Shown: in pieces, positions 50,601-58,752 of the stretch
Numbering within the stretch: position 1 is the stretch's first letter
How the letters are laid out: each line of letters begins with the position of its first letter
Origin: Desulfobacteraceae bacterium
Lineage (GTDB): Bacteria > Desulfobacterota > Desulfobacteria > Desulfobacterales > Desulfosarcinaceae
DNA length: 64,000 bases
Reading direction: 5' to 3'
NCBI GenBank assembly: GCA_024230435.1
Contig: JAAERL010000021.1
Span: forward strand, 1-64,000
Notes under the pieces: model-generated
Databases searched by the model: none
What the model saw: only the letters and a program-made list of their open reading frames with translations
What the model was told of the DNA's origin: nothing
Position numbers and translations under genes: made by a program

Positions 50601-53600
50601 CCCGCCGGATTGGGGTGTACCCGCTTGAGCTTGCGCCTTAGCGGCAAGCCGGGGCCGAAAAGGTTCAGGAGCCCTTTTTGCCGGTTCTTCAGGTTTAGCT
50701 TCGACAGGGTAAGAGGGCGCCTTCACATTTTCCACGGCCATAGGTTCAACAGCGGCAAGGGCAGGGTGAGCCGATTGCTCTTCGGACAAATCCAATTGAT
50801 CTGTTAAGCCTGAGCCCTGATGAGCATGTTGAATAAGATGATGCAGGGTTTTGCTCGCTTGCGACTGGGCTTCAAGAAATTTCTGGTGCGCCTGGGCGGT
50901 TTGGGATTGAAGGGCCTGTAAAGAAGCCAACCCTTGTTGTAAAACGGATATACTAGTGGCCAATGTTTTTTTGTCTGATGATTTCATCGTTTTTTGATTA
51001 AGTTGCGTTCTTGTATGGGGCAACGCTTTTTGGGTTAATGTGGATTGCGCGGCTTCAGGCTTGTTCAATTCGGATGCACTATCGATAGAAACAGAGTTCA
51101 AAGCCATTGTTCCAATTGCATGGGATGCGATTATCGATTGTTCCTTTTTCTGTATTGACGCCTTTGAATTAACCGTCACCGGCGGCATAGGAGCATTTTT
51201 TTTCCGGGCATTTTGTTTGGTTACCGGTTTTGGGTTACGATAATTAGCGCCGCTGAGCGTAATGGCCATTTTTACTTTGCGTTCTTGAGTCTGTGTTTTT
51301 TCCCAACGTTGAAGTTGTACCGGGTATCCAATGGCGGCCAATTCCGATAATGCCAATGCAAGATCATAGAGCCCGTAGTTTTTTCCCCAGGAACGGTCCA
51401 GGGCTATGGCATGGTGGGGCTTTTCTTTCAAGATATCGCTTACTAAATGTGTCAGTACGGTTTTTGGGCCGATTTCAACAAATGTACGGCAACCGTGCAG
51501 ATATAACTGCTCCACATTGGATAGGAAATCAACGGGGGCGGCCAGTTGCTTGCATAATATTTCCTTGGCCTGGTGGTCTGTGCAAGGATAAAAATCTCCG
51601 GAAGTGTTGCTCATTACCTTTATGCTTCCGGGATTCATTGCCACGGCTTCGACCACTTTTTTAAAGGGCTGGCGGGCATCGGCTACAAAAGAGCTATGGA
51701 AAGCCGCCGCCACAGGAAGCCGTATGGTTTTCCATCCCCGGTCATGGCAGGCTTTTTCAATTTCCAGAATCGCTTGTGTCGAGCCGGAAACAATTCCCTG
51801 CTGGTAGCTGTTGCGATTGGCCAGTAAAACCTGGCAGCCGCTTTTTTCAATAAAATTTTCCAGCATGTCCACCGGGGCCTTTACGGCCAGCATGGTTCCC
51901 GGATCCGTTCTCTTGCTGGAACATGCTTGTGCGATCAACTTGCCCCGAGCCTGGGAAATAGTCCAAAGATCAGCCTGGCTGATCCATCCGGCAGCATACA
52001 GGGCCACCAGTTCACCATAGCTGTGGCCACAGGTTGCATCGGCTTGCAAACCAAAAAATTCCAAGGCCTTAAGCATTGCCACACTCGCAATGCCGATGGC
52101 CGGTTGGGCGACATCGGTTTGGCGCAAACGGGCTTCTTGTTCCGGACCATCGCTGAGTGTTCCCGGATAAATCTGGTCGGTTATCGGCATGTGCTCTTTC
52201 ATTATGGCCTGGGCCCGGTTCAGCGCCTCGAGGCTTTCGGGGAAACAGCACACCATGTCCCTTCCCATGCCCACATATTGACTTCCCTGTCCAGGAAACA
52301 AGAATGCCAGCCCGCTGCTTTGAGCGCCTTGCCCATAATAGATGGCTCTGCCCGAGCGAAACGGTTCGCAGCTTGATTGATTTACAATTGAATCCGCGTC
52401 AGAGAACCGGGAAAGGATGGAATCCATATGTTCATCAGATGACAAGACCATCACCAGCCGGCAGTTATCCTCGGGTTGATAAGCCTTGCGGGTTTGCGCC
52501 GCAAGACGGCTCAACGCTTCAAAATCCGTTTTGGTTTCGGCTAATTTACGCCATTTATGAACAGCATTAAGCAAACCGGCTTTATCATTGGATGAAAAGG
52601 CTGCGATTTCCACAGCGCCTTCCCATGCTGGTTCTTGCTTAACATTTTGATATTCTTCAACCACCGCGTGAAAATTGCTGCCTCCAAAACCAAATGAACT
52701 TACACCGGCCCGGCGAGGATGCTGCTCATCGGCAACCCATGGGCGAAGAGTATTATTTAGATAAAAGGGACTCTTGTCTAAATTCAGATTGGGGTCCGCA
52801 GGCTGCGCATTAAGCGTCGGCGGCATAACTTTGTGATAAAGGGCCAGGGTTGTTTTGATTAATCCTGCAGCTCCTGCCGCCGCTTTTGCGTGGCCTATAT
52901 TGGATTTTACCGTTCCCAGGGCGCATTGATTTTTGGAGGCGCAACTGTCGTTAAATACGCTGCAAAGCCCTTCAAACTCAACCTGATCGCCTACGCGGGT
53001 GCCTGTGCCGTGGGCCTCAATCAGCCTGACGGTGGAGGGGCAAATGCCCGCATGCGCGTAGGCCTTTTTCATTGCACTGGCCTGTCCTTTTGAGCTGGGA
53101 GCATATATCCCGGGGGTTTTTCCGTCGCTTGCCGAACCGAGTCCTTTGATAACGGCGTAGATACGATCGCCGTTTTTTTCGGCATCCGCTAACCGTTTTA
53201 ACACGACCAGCCCAATGCCTTCTCCAAGCAGCGTTCCGTCCGCATTTTTGGAAAACGGCTGGATCTCGCCGTTTTGGGAAAGAATATGAGTTTTGGAAAA
53301 ACACATATGCATAAACACATCGTTGATGGTATCCACACCACCAGTGATTACCATATCACTGCGGCCGGTTATAAGTTCAAGCAATGCAGAGTTAATTGCC
53401 CCCATGGAACTGGCGCAGGCGGCATCTACAACACAATTTGTGCCCCCCAGATTCAGCCGGTTGGCAATCCGTCCCGCTACAACATTTCCTAACAGTCCGG
53501 GAAAGGAATTCTCCTGCCATCCGACATAACTGTCTGAAATGTTTTTTATTACGGTATCAGATTGTTCTTTTGGAACTCCCGCTTCATCAAGGGCCCGGCG

Positions 53601-54053
53601 CCAGATAGGGTGCCCAAGCCTTGCGCCTAAAGGGATAACCAGTTCCTGGGTACCTGTTATGCCCAGCATAATGCTTGTTTTGCTGCGATCAAAAGCCTTA
53701 CCGTTATCACCGCCGTAACCGGCGTCTTCGAGGGCTTTTTTAGCGGCCATCAATCCCAGAAGCTGGGAGGTATCCGTTGCTTCCAGAACGTTGGGAGGAA
53801 TACTGAATTCGGTGGGATCAAATAATACCGGCGGTAAGTATCCGCCCCGGTTATTACAAATATGATCCGGTTTTTCAGGGTCAGCATCAAGATATTCCTT
53901 TAGATCGGCCCGCGATGACGGTGGATTCGTGATACCGCTCTTGCCTCTCATAAGAAGGCGGGTAAAGGATTTTAAATCCTTGGAACGAGCAAACATACAA
54001 CCAATGCCGATAATGGCTACCGGCTCTTGAATTAATTCTTGGGTAGATTTCAT
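47643..54053 (-). CDS. pfaA: PfaA-like iterative polyketide/fatty-acid synthase, KS-AT-ACP-ACP-KR-DH
   Basis: This single 2136-residue protein carries a ketosynthase (about 10-465; C213 in DAACASS, H349 in HGTGT, H388 in NIGHAK) and an acyltransferase (about 580-880; S678 in GHSYGE). A Gln/Ala/Pro-rich linker leads to two almost identical carrier domains (about 1147-1226 and 1243-1322, each with LGIDSIK). A ketoreductase (about 1560-1830; TGGARGVTS, FSSISARLG, Y in QADYAMAN) and a C-terminal dehydratase (from about 1860; H-x3-G-x4-P in ESHRLDGHPVVP and D-x3-Q in LDCAFQM) follow. This merges the usual PfaA with a dehydratase normally found in PfaC. The carriers need a phosphopantetheinyl transferase not seen here. 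The product is probably a long-chain or branched secondary lipid. Confidence 0.85.
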   Translation of the reverse strand: MKSTQELIQEPVAIIGIGCMFARSKDLKSFTRLLMRGKSGITNPPSSRADLKEYLDADPEKPDHICNNRGGYLPPVLFDPTEFSIPPNVLEATDTSQLLGLMAAKKALEDAGYGGDNGKAFDRSKTSIMLGITGTQELVIPLGARLGHPIWRRALDEAGVPKEQSDTVIKNISDSYVGWQENSFPGLLGNVVAGRIANRLNLGGTNCVVDAACASSMGAINSALLELITGRSDMVITGGVDTINDVFMHMCFSKTHILSQNGEIQPFSKNADGTLLGEGIGLVVLKRLADAEKNGDRIYAVIKGLGSASDGKTPGIYAPSSKGQASAMKKAYAHAGICPSTVRLIEAHGTGTRVGDQVEFEGLCSVFNDSCASKNQCALGTVKSNIGHAKAAAGAAGLIKTTLALYHKVMPPTLNAQPADPNLNLDKSPFYLNNTLRPWVADEQHPRRAGVSSFGFGGSNFHAVVEEYQNVKQEPAWEGAVEIAAFSSNDKAGLLNAVHKWRKLAETKTDFEALSRLAAQTRKAYQPEDNCRLVMVLSSDEHMDSILSRFSDADSIVNQSSCEPFRSGRAIYYGQGAQSSGLAFLFPGQGSQYVGMGRDMVCCFPESLEALNRAQAIMKEHMPITDQIYPGTLSDGPEQEARLRQTDVAQPAIGIASVAMLKALEFFGLQADATCGHSYGELVALYAAGWISQADLWTISQARGKLIAQACSSKRTDPGTMLAVKAPVDMLENFIEKSGCQVLLANRNSYQQGIVSGSTQAILEIEKACHDRGWKTIRLPVAAAFHSSFVADARQPFKKVVEAVAMNPGSIKVMSNTSGDFYPCTDHQAKEILCKQLAAPVDFLSNVEQLYLHGCRTFVEIGPKTVLTHLVSDILKEKPHHAIALDRSWGKNYGLYDLALALSELAAIGYPVQLQRWEKTQTQERKVKMAITLSGANYRNPKPVTKQNARKKNAPMPPVTVNSKASIQKKEQSIIASHAIGTMALNSVSIDSASELNKPEAAQSTLTQKALPHTRTQLNQKTMKSSDKKTLATSISVLQQGLASLQALQSQTAQAHQKFLEAQSQASKTLHHLIQHAHQGSGLTDQLDLSEEQSAHPALAAVEPMAVENVKAPSYPVEAKPEEPAKRAPEPFRPRLAAKAQAQAGTPQSGGQANTEDIHQAVLEIVSQLTGYPSDMLSMEMDIESDLGIDSIKRVEILSALEEKMPHLPKITPDLMGSLKTLAQISDYLSNGHPSGSGSGSQAQSGGQANTEDIHQAVLEIVSQLTGYPSDMLSMEMDIESDLGIDSIKRVEILSALEEKMPHLPKITPDLMGSLKTLAQISGYLAGSGNQPGTDTVSEPEALPQHVQPSDTVLRSIVKVRSAPLHEHKQLQPSDDHFIGVTLSGKGLSEAIVAELTKANLRAGIVASYKDLDKLTHLTGLILIAPVTPQDALLWAKAAEPLLKDAVSQTKPEPFFSSITFFDGAFGFKGGPVADPRQGALTGLIKTAALEWEDISCMALDIDPGWQDTTAIANAVVSELIHMSPETPAEIGLTEGKRWTLHQEQAALQTTGDITLGKHDVVVVTGGARGVTSAAASYLALQTGCRLALLGRSAAPSDEPEWLNALEDQTQIKKAILENHFGGKVDSLKQIDERYRIIKANRDTARCLEALSRDNIQAGYYSADVRCAEDLQTVFGKIRNDLGPIKGLIHGAGVLEDCLITEKQPEQLERVLDTKVKGLENLLFAAADDQLNYLVLFSSISARLGNAGQADYAMANEILNKMARDQAAKRPECKTLALNWGPWDGGMVTSSLKLSFTKRGVSLIPIQGGSRAMAEEMANTAPDADIEVVLGGPAVPDVNAGFDEQPAGTDKSLTDLNIAAKRNIDLDRVPILESHRLDGHPVVPFALIAEWLAHSALHANPGLALHGMDNLRLCKGIVLDSGDKMIRLMAGKAKRNGQIYEVDVEIRNGVMEGREVVHSSARAILTDQLPSAPAFIENGHFKNNGSVPSIDDIYNRILFHGQALRGIKKIIRLSKTGMTAQVSAAPGPDRWMNDPLRSRWIADPLVLDCAFQMAIIWCHDNQGKVSLPSYAASYRQYRDRFPEQEVSAILEIVSVSGHKMVGDFSFLDEQKNVIARLEGYEAIMNENLEKAFENQS
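50087..50324. repeat. Tandem duplication unit, ACP2 copy
   Basis: This 238-base stretch repeats at 50375-50612, exactly 288 bases (96 codons) away, with two visible differences. It encodes the second carrier domain. The pair is a recent or gene-converted in-frame duplication inside the synthase gene. Confidence 0.9.
50375..50612. repeat. Tandem duplication unit, ACP1 copy
   Basis: This is the partner of 50087-50324, differing at only two of 238 positions that I could find. It encodes the first carrier domain. The intervening linker is rich in Gly, Ser and Gln. Confidence 0.9.
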
Positions 54054-54207
54054 TGATTTTTATTGATTTTTACCGTATGCACGAACGGCATCAGCCAATT
54101 TTTACCATTCGAAGTAAAAGAGGTGATGCCGTTATCATGCTGTTAATACAAATGCAGAGCATATTGAGTTTTCATTTCGACACAAAACAATTTCTTATAT
54201 TGGGCAC

Positions 54208-54236
54208 TTAATAATCCATAAGTTTTTATTTTGCAA
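54208..54236 (-). promoter_or_regulatory. Candidate sigma-70 promoter of the synthase gene
   Basis: On the minus strand TTGCAA, 17 bases and TATTAA give the right spacing with a moderate -35 and -10. The start would lie about 145 bases before the ATG at 54053. There is no good ribosome site at that ATG, so the start or the promoter could be misplaced. Confidence 0.4.
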
Positions 54237-54239
54237 CAC

Positions 54240-54268
54240 TTGACTTAGGATAATTCAGTTGTCATATT
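54240..54268 (+). promoter_or_regulatory. Candidate sigma-70 promoter of the MerR-like regulator
   Basis: TTGACT, 17 bases and CATATT precede the regulator gene at 54297. The -10 box lies inside the 30-bp palindrome at 54254-54283, so a protein bound there would control this promoter. Confidence 0.5.
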
Positions 54269-54283
54269 AATATTACAACTGAA
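54254..54283. promoter_or_regulatory. 30-bp palindromic operator candidate
   Basis: TTCAGTTGT and ACAACTGAA are perfect nine-base arms around a 12-base centre that holds ATATTAATAT, itself palindromic; only one pair of the 15 fails. It overlaps the -10 region of the regulator promoter and lies between the divergent regulator and synthase genes. Confidence 0.65.
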
Positions 54284-54296
54284 CAACTTTTTAGAA

Positions 54297-54836
54297 ATGT
54301 TTTATTACACTAACAGAGATTTATCAGTTAAGCTGCAATTTAATCTGTCCAAATGGAAAAGATGGGTGCGCGAATTCCTGCCTCCCGACCCGCTCGGCGG
54401 TTTACAATCCGGCTATGCAAGACAATTGAGCCTCAAAGACGCCTTTTATGTTTTTTTGGGCGGAGTGCTGGTCGGTTCTTTAAAATTCACCATACCCGAA
54501 GCCAGGCGCATACTTAATGATATAACACCCTGGCTCAAAGCAACGGGGCTTTTTAGTTTTTCACCAGCACTCATGTACGCCTTGCCCCATAAAAATTCAT
54601 TTCATTATCATTTAGGTATTATGATTTTGAACCATGAGCAGTTTGTATACAGTCTGAGCATAAAACCCTTAAAATTGGTACCCGGTGACGAATTGATTTG
54701 TTTGCAAAAAGATGCCGATCAGCTTTTACCGGTTGCTGAAGGCGTGGATTCACCGCAAAAAATTCTACAAGCATATCGTGTACTGAATGTCAGCGCCTTA
54801 TATATTGAATTTCTTGAAAAGCTCAAATCGTCCTGA
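54297..54836 (+). CDS. MerR-like regulator encoded within the pfa-like locus
   Basis: The 179-residue protein has an N-terminal 75-residue region resembling a MerR-type winged helix (LQFNLSKWKRWVREFLP, then SGYARQLSLKDAFYVFLGGVLVGSLKFTIPEARRILNDI, comparable to the GYRxYxxxDVxxL and GFSLxEIxxxL lines). The C-terminal 100 residues are unfamiliar and may sense an effector or dimerise. It lacks a clear ribosome site. It is divergent from the synthase gene and convergent with pfaD, and a palindrome sits at its promoter. The natural reading is an autoregulated controller of lipid synthesis; a direct test is lacking. Confidence 0.55.
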   Translation: MFYYTNRDLSVKLQFNLSKWKRWVREFLPPDPLGGLQSGYARQLSLKDAFYVFLGGVLVGSLKFTIPEARRILNDITPWLKATGLFSFSPALMYALPHKNSFHYHLGIMILNHEQFVYSLSIKPLKLVPGDELICLQKDADQLLPVAEGVDSPQKILQAYRVLNVSALYIEFLEKLKSS

Positions 54837-54846
54837 CAATCCTGTG

Positions 54847-56496
54847 TCATACAGGCGCATTACCTAGGTATTCGCGGATTTGCTCAAGCCTTAAGGGGCG
54901 CAAATGAATCGGCGGTAAGCAAATACCTTGGCTTTTGAGCCAATGGAGCCTGGTTAAAAAAGCCGCGCCATAAAGCAAATTCATGGCCAGTACGTTTACC
55001 CGGCGTTCCTTTTCATTTTCGAGAAAAGACCCCTTTGTCCAGGCATTGAACGTTCCCATGGCGGGACCGCACCAAATCTGGTAATCCATTTTGCGCTCGG
55101 GAACTCCGGTTTTTGCCCAAATGGAAGACAAGCCCAGGTAGGAACGGAATACCAGCGCCATTTTATGCTTGGAATCCTTTTCAGCGCGAGCGATTTGGGA
55201 AGGATCGCGCTCTTGAAAAAACAAGCGGGTTTTTTCCCAGGCCTTTTGAAATGAAGATTTGAGCATATCGCGTTCCACTAAATGGCGTATCTTTTCCGGG
55301 ATATGATCAAATTCGTCATATGTTCTGTATAATTCGTAGAGCTTTGCGCCTCTCATGGCAAACATGGTTCCGCGCTTGAGCACCTGAACTTTTGCTCCCA
55401 GCTCGAACATATCAGCGGCAGGGGCCATGGTCACATCGGCCTGTTGCGCCTGACCCAGCATTTCACGGATAACTGGAGCCGTATCGGCTTCTACGCAGGA
55501 TTGGTTTATAGATCCGGTTAAAATATAGGCGGCCCCCATGGAAAAAGCGCCGGCGGCGGCATCGGCAGTGGCAATGCCGCCAGCCAGCCCGACCCGTAGG
55601 GGAATCTTATACCCATAGGTGTTTATGGCTTCATCCTTTATCGATAGAATTGTCGGCAGCAAGGCAAGGGCAGGGCGGTTATCCGTATGCCCGCCGGAAT
55701 CGGCTTCGGCCGTCATGTCCTGGGCTACGGGAATATGCCGCGCCAATTGCGCTTCCCGGGAAGTGATTTTGCCTTGTGCAACCAATTGATCAAGAATGTT
55801 TTGGGGAGGCGGCGCAAAAAAATTTCTGGCCACTTCCATACGGGACACCTTGGCAATAACTTTGTTCGGGCAATAAATCTGTCCATCCTGGGATTGGCGA
55901 ATGCCTTTGACGCGAAATTGGACCAGCGGCGCGGTCAGCCTCAGATAAGCCGATGCGCTTACCAGCTTAATGCGATGCTTTAAATAAAGATCCACAACTG
56001 CTTGTTCCAATTGGGGATCATTGGGGCTGTGAATCAGGTTGAACCCAATGGGCATGGTATCGGCATCGGCTTGCAGCTGATCAATTGCACGGGCCACTTG
56101 ATCAAGAGCCAATCCGCCGGCGCCAAAAAAACCAATCATGCCGTTGCGTCCGGCCGCCCGAACCATTTCCACCGAGCTAATGCCATTGGCCATGGCTCCC
56201 ACAATATAAGCATATTGAATGCCCATGTCCCTTTTAAAGGATTCATCTCCAAGATCAGAAGCATGCAACGGCGGGGCAAAACCGATTAACGGCAAGCCGT
56301 CTTGCTGCCCGTCAAAACCACTGCCTAACACTGCTGTTCCCTCATGGGAAATGCCTATCCGACCATTATGGTTTACAAAATGCACCGGGCCGGCGAGATT
56401 GTAAACCGCTGCGCGAATGGATTCGATATCACTTTTTAAAGATTTACGATCACCTAACCACTGCCCCACAGGCAGCAACGCAAGCTTTTTTTCCAT
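54847..56496 (-). CDS. pfaD: PfaD-type trans-acting enoyl reductase
   Basis: This 549-residue flavoprotein of the nitronate monooxygenase-like TIM-barrel fold matches PfaD throughout: GFAPPLHASDLGDESFKRDMGIQYAYIVGAMANGISS, GFFGAGGLALDQVARAI, PIGFNLIHSPNDPQLEQAVVDLYL, GLAGGIATADAAAGAFSMGAAYILTGSINQSCVEA and AADMFELGAKVQVLKRGTMF. PfaD proteins reduce enoyl intermediates bound to the carrier domains of PfaA-type synthases in trans. AAGGGAAGAG precedes the start. The gene is on the same strand as the synthase but separated from it by the regulator, so it has its own promoter. Confidence 0.93.
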   Translation of the reverse strand: MEKKLALLPVGQWLGDRKSLKSDIESIRAAVYNLAGPVHFVNHNGRIGISHEGTAVLGSGFDGQQDGLPLIGFAPPLHASDLGDESFKRDMGIQYAYIVGAMANGISSVEMVRAAGRNGMIGFFGAGGLALDQVARAIDQLQADADTMPIGFNLIHSPNDPQLEQAVVDLYLKHRIKLVSASAYLRLTAPLVQFRVKGIRQSQDGQIYCPNKVIAKVSRMEVARNFFAPPPQNILDQLVAQGKITSREAQLARHIPVAQDMTAEADSGGHTDNRPALALLPTILSIKDEAINTYGYKIPLRVGLAGGIATADAAAGAFSMGAAYILTGSINQSCVEADTAPVIREMLGQAQQADVTMAPAADMFELGAKVQVLKRGTMFAMRGAKLYELYRTYDEFDHIPEKIRHLVERDMLKSSFQKAWEKTRLFFQERDPSQIARAEKDSKHKMALVFRSYLGLSSIWAKTGVPERKMDYQIWCGPAMGTFNAWTKGSFLENEKERRVNVLAMNLLYGAAFLTRLHWLKSQGICLPPIHLRPLRLEQIREYLGNAPV

Positions 56497-57007
56497 GAAA
56501 TATCTCTTCCCTTATAAAGGATTTAATTTTGAATCGAAAACGCCAACCCGGCCATGGAATTGACATTTATGTAAAGACGCTGCTTAACACCCTTTCGAAA
56601 ACAGGTAAATTTGGCCGGAATCAAGACGTATAAAATTTTGAGCACAACGCAACTATCGGGCAAATTAGCCATTTATGAATGGGCACTACCTAACCAATCT
56701 TGACCCAAGTGTCAAATAGCATCCTAAAAGTATGATGACATTTAAAAAAACGGCCGAAAATGGAAAATAATGACATACAGCGAATTATCCGGAGATCTTC
56801 CGGGGATTAGACATCCTTATATATAAAGGATAACCTGCGTACCTGCCATTTGTTTGCAATTGATTTTTTCAGATTTAAGACAGTGCGAATAAAACGCCAA
56901 ATCAGTTGCATAAGCCCCCACAGTTTTTTCCCAACCCTTTTTCCACAATCAAAAAATTAAGATCCCGGTCTACAAGCAGGTCCATTTCGCAACTGATATC
57001 ATTCTTT
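56497..57007. other. Intergenic region upstream of pfaD
   Basis: No gene, RNA or repeat is recognised in these 511 bases. It lies upstream of pfaD and downstream of the M24 peptidase gene, both on the minus strand, so it must hold the pfaD promoter. Short frames lack ribosome sites. Confidence 0.4.
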
Positions 57008-58129
57008 TTAGTTGGCATAATCTTCGATTGAATAAGACTCTTTTAATTTGTTGAGTACTTTGAATCCGCCGGATGTCACCAGCACCTGGTTTTCAAGTCT
57101 TATTCCTCCCCATTGAGGCAGGTAGATACCTGGTTCGACCGTAACGATCATTCCGGCTTTGAGGGTGTCGTCTTTTTGTGGGCTTAACCGGGGCGCTTCA
57201 TGAACGGCCATGCCTGTTCCGTGGCCCAGGTTATGGCCGAATTTCCCGGCAAATCCTTGTTCGTGTATGTAGTCCCGGGCAATACGATCGATATAAGTTC
57301 CGCTGACGCCGTCCTTTATGGCGTCAGTCGCCCTTTTTTGAGCCTCCAGAACAGTAGAGTAAGCTTTTTTGAAAGTATCATCTGGTTTACCAATAATAAT
57401 CACCCTTGATGCATCTGAACAGTAACCGTTTACTTTAGCTCCCCAGTCAAAAAGGATGGGCTCGCCTTCACGTATTGGACGATCTGAAGGAATGGCGTGG
57501 GGCAAGGCGCTATTGGGACCGGCGGCAATAATACTTGGAAAAGACAGGGCTTGAGCTCCGGCTTCGCGCATACCGGCTTCCATGGACCAGGCAATTTGTT
57601 TTTCCGTCACACCCGGTTTAAGTTTTCTGACGACTTGCTGAAAAATTGATTCGGCCAGATCAATGGCCTTTTGGATTTTTAAAATTTCATCTTCTGATTT
57701 TACGACTCTCAGCAACTCGACCATTTCATTTAAAGGTTCTAATTCAACCGGCGAATCATTGTTCTTTAATTCTTTTAAAAAAGATCGATACTGACTGACT
57801 GAAACCCGGGAACTTTCAAATCCAAGTTTTGCCGTTTTTAGTTTCCGGACAAGAGCAGGCAGCTCCTTAGCCAGACCTTTTTTATATATAACCACTTCAA
57901 ACAACGAAGCTTCTTGAGCTGCTTGTGTTTCAAACCTGGAATCCGTTGCCAGGATGAGATTTTCTTGCGAAATCAACAGCGCTCCGGCAGATTCATCTAT
58001 TTGATGATCTTCACCTTTGAATCCGCTCAAATACCGCCGATTTTCTTCAATAAGCACCAAAAGCGTATCAATTTTTTTTTCAGCGATGTGCTGACGCACG
58101 CGGGTAATCCTGTCCTCTAATATCGTCAT
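57008..58129 (-). CDS. M24 family Xaa-Pro aminopeptidase
   Basis: The 373-residue protein has a creatinase-like N-terminal domain and a pita-bread catalytic domain. Metal ligands lie in LFDWGAKVNGYCSDASR (two aspartates), HNLGHGTGMAVHEAP (histidine), VTVEPGIYLPQWGGIRLENQVLVT (two glutamates). It is the size of PepQ/YpdF-type enzymes that remove the N-terminal residue before proline in the cytoplasm. AGGAAAATAAA precedes the ATG. Neighbours give no pathway hint. It sits close to efp in type of function but not in position. Confidence 0.92.
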   Translation of the reverse strand: MTILEDRITRVRQHIAEKKIDTLLVLIEENRRYLSGFKGEDHQIDESAGALLISQENLILATDSRFETQAAQEASLFEVVIYKKGLAKELPALVRKLKTAKLGFESSRVSVSQYRSFLKELKNNDSPVELEPLNEMVELLRVVKSEDEILKIQKAIDLAESIFQQVVRKLKPGVTEKQIAWSMEAGMREAGAQALSFPSIIAAGPNSALPHAIPSDRPIREGEPILFDWGAKVNGYCSDASRVIIIGKPDDTFKKAYSTVLEAQKRATDAIKDGVSGTYIDRIARDYIHEQGFAGKFGHNLGHGTGMAVHEAPRLSPQKDDTLKAGMIVTVEPGIYLPQWGGIRLENQVLVTSGGFKVLNKLKESYSIEDYAN

Positions 58130-58315
58130 TTTATTTTCCTATTTTAGTATTGATCCGCCAAACCGATTTAACTCGCCGTTTACATTTTGCCCATAATATC
58201 TTTTGCTTTTTTCCAAAATTTGTTTCACATACACTTTATTTTACATGTAATAACATGATTTTTTTTGGCATGCTATTGTTGCCGAATTCTTTATCACGTT
58301 TATAAGGGGTATGCT

Positions 58316-58702
58316 ATGCAGATTAGAACGCACCAGCAAATTGATCAAACATTATGCGGAAGGCCAATTTTGTTAGAACATGGCAAATGTCATGTTGAAA
58401 TGGAATTAACCCGGGAAATGGTTGCAGACGCCACAGGTTTGGTGCATGGCGGATTTATTTTCGGATTAGCGGACTACGCAGCCATGCTGGCGGTCAATCA
58501 TCCCAATGTTGTTTTGGGCTCTGCGGACGTAAAATTTTTAAAACCGGCTTGCCAGGACGATACAGTTATAGCCCAAGCCCAGGTTAAAAAAACGCAGGGA
58601 CAAAAATATTGGGTTGAAGTTTCTGTTATCAAGTCCGGTCAGGTGATTTTCAAAGGCAGCTTTACCTGTTTTGCCTTGGACGAACATGTGCTGAAAAGGT
58701 AA
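58316..58702 (+). CDS. PaaI-type hotdog thioesterase
   Basis: A 128-residue hotdog-fold protein with the motif ATGLVHGGFIFGLADYAAMLAVN (HGG and the acidic residue on the central helix) and a C-terminal strand KYWVEVSVIKSGQVIFKGSFTCF. Such enzymes hydrolyse acyl-CoA thioesters. The ATG at 58316 with AAGGGGT upstream fixes the start; a longer in-frame reading from 58265 lacks a ribosome site. The next gene, elbB-like, follows after 50 bases and may be co-transcribed. Confidence 0.85.
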   Translation: MQIRTHQQIDQTLCGRPILLEHGKCHVEMELTREMVADATGLVHGGFIFGLADYAAMLAVNHPNVVLGSADVKFLKPACQDDTVIAQAQVKKTQGQKYWVEVSVIKSGQVIFKGSFTCFALDEHVLKR

Positions 58703-58752
58703 GGATTAATTTGTGATTTCAATGTTTAGCGTTTATAAGAAGGAGAGGATGT

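Noticed and set aside
51927-52570. Overlapping frames of 137-149 codons opposite the acyltransferase part of the synthase gene
   Set aside because: They are antisense to a certain, highly conserved coding region, lack ribosome sites and resemble the GC-rich shadow frames expected there.
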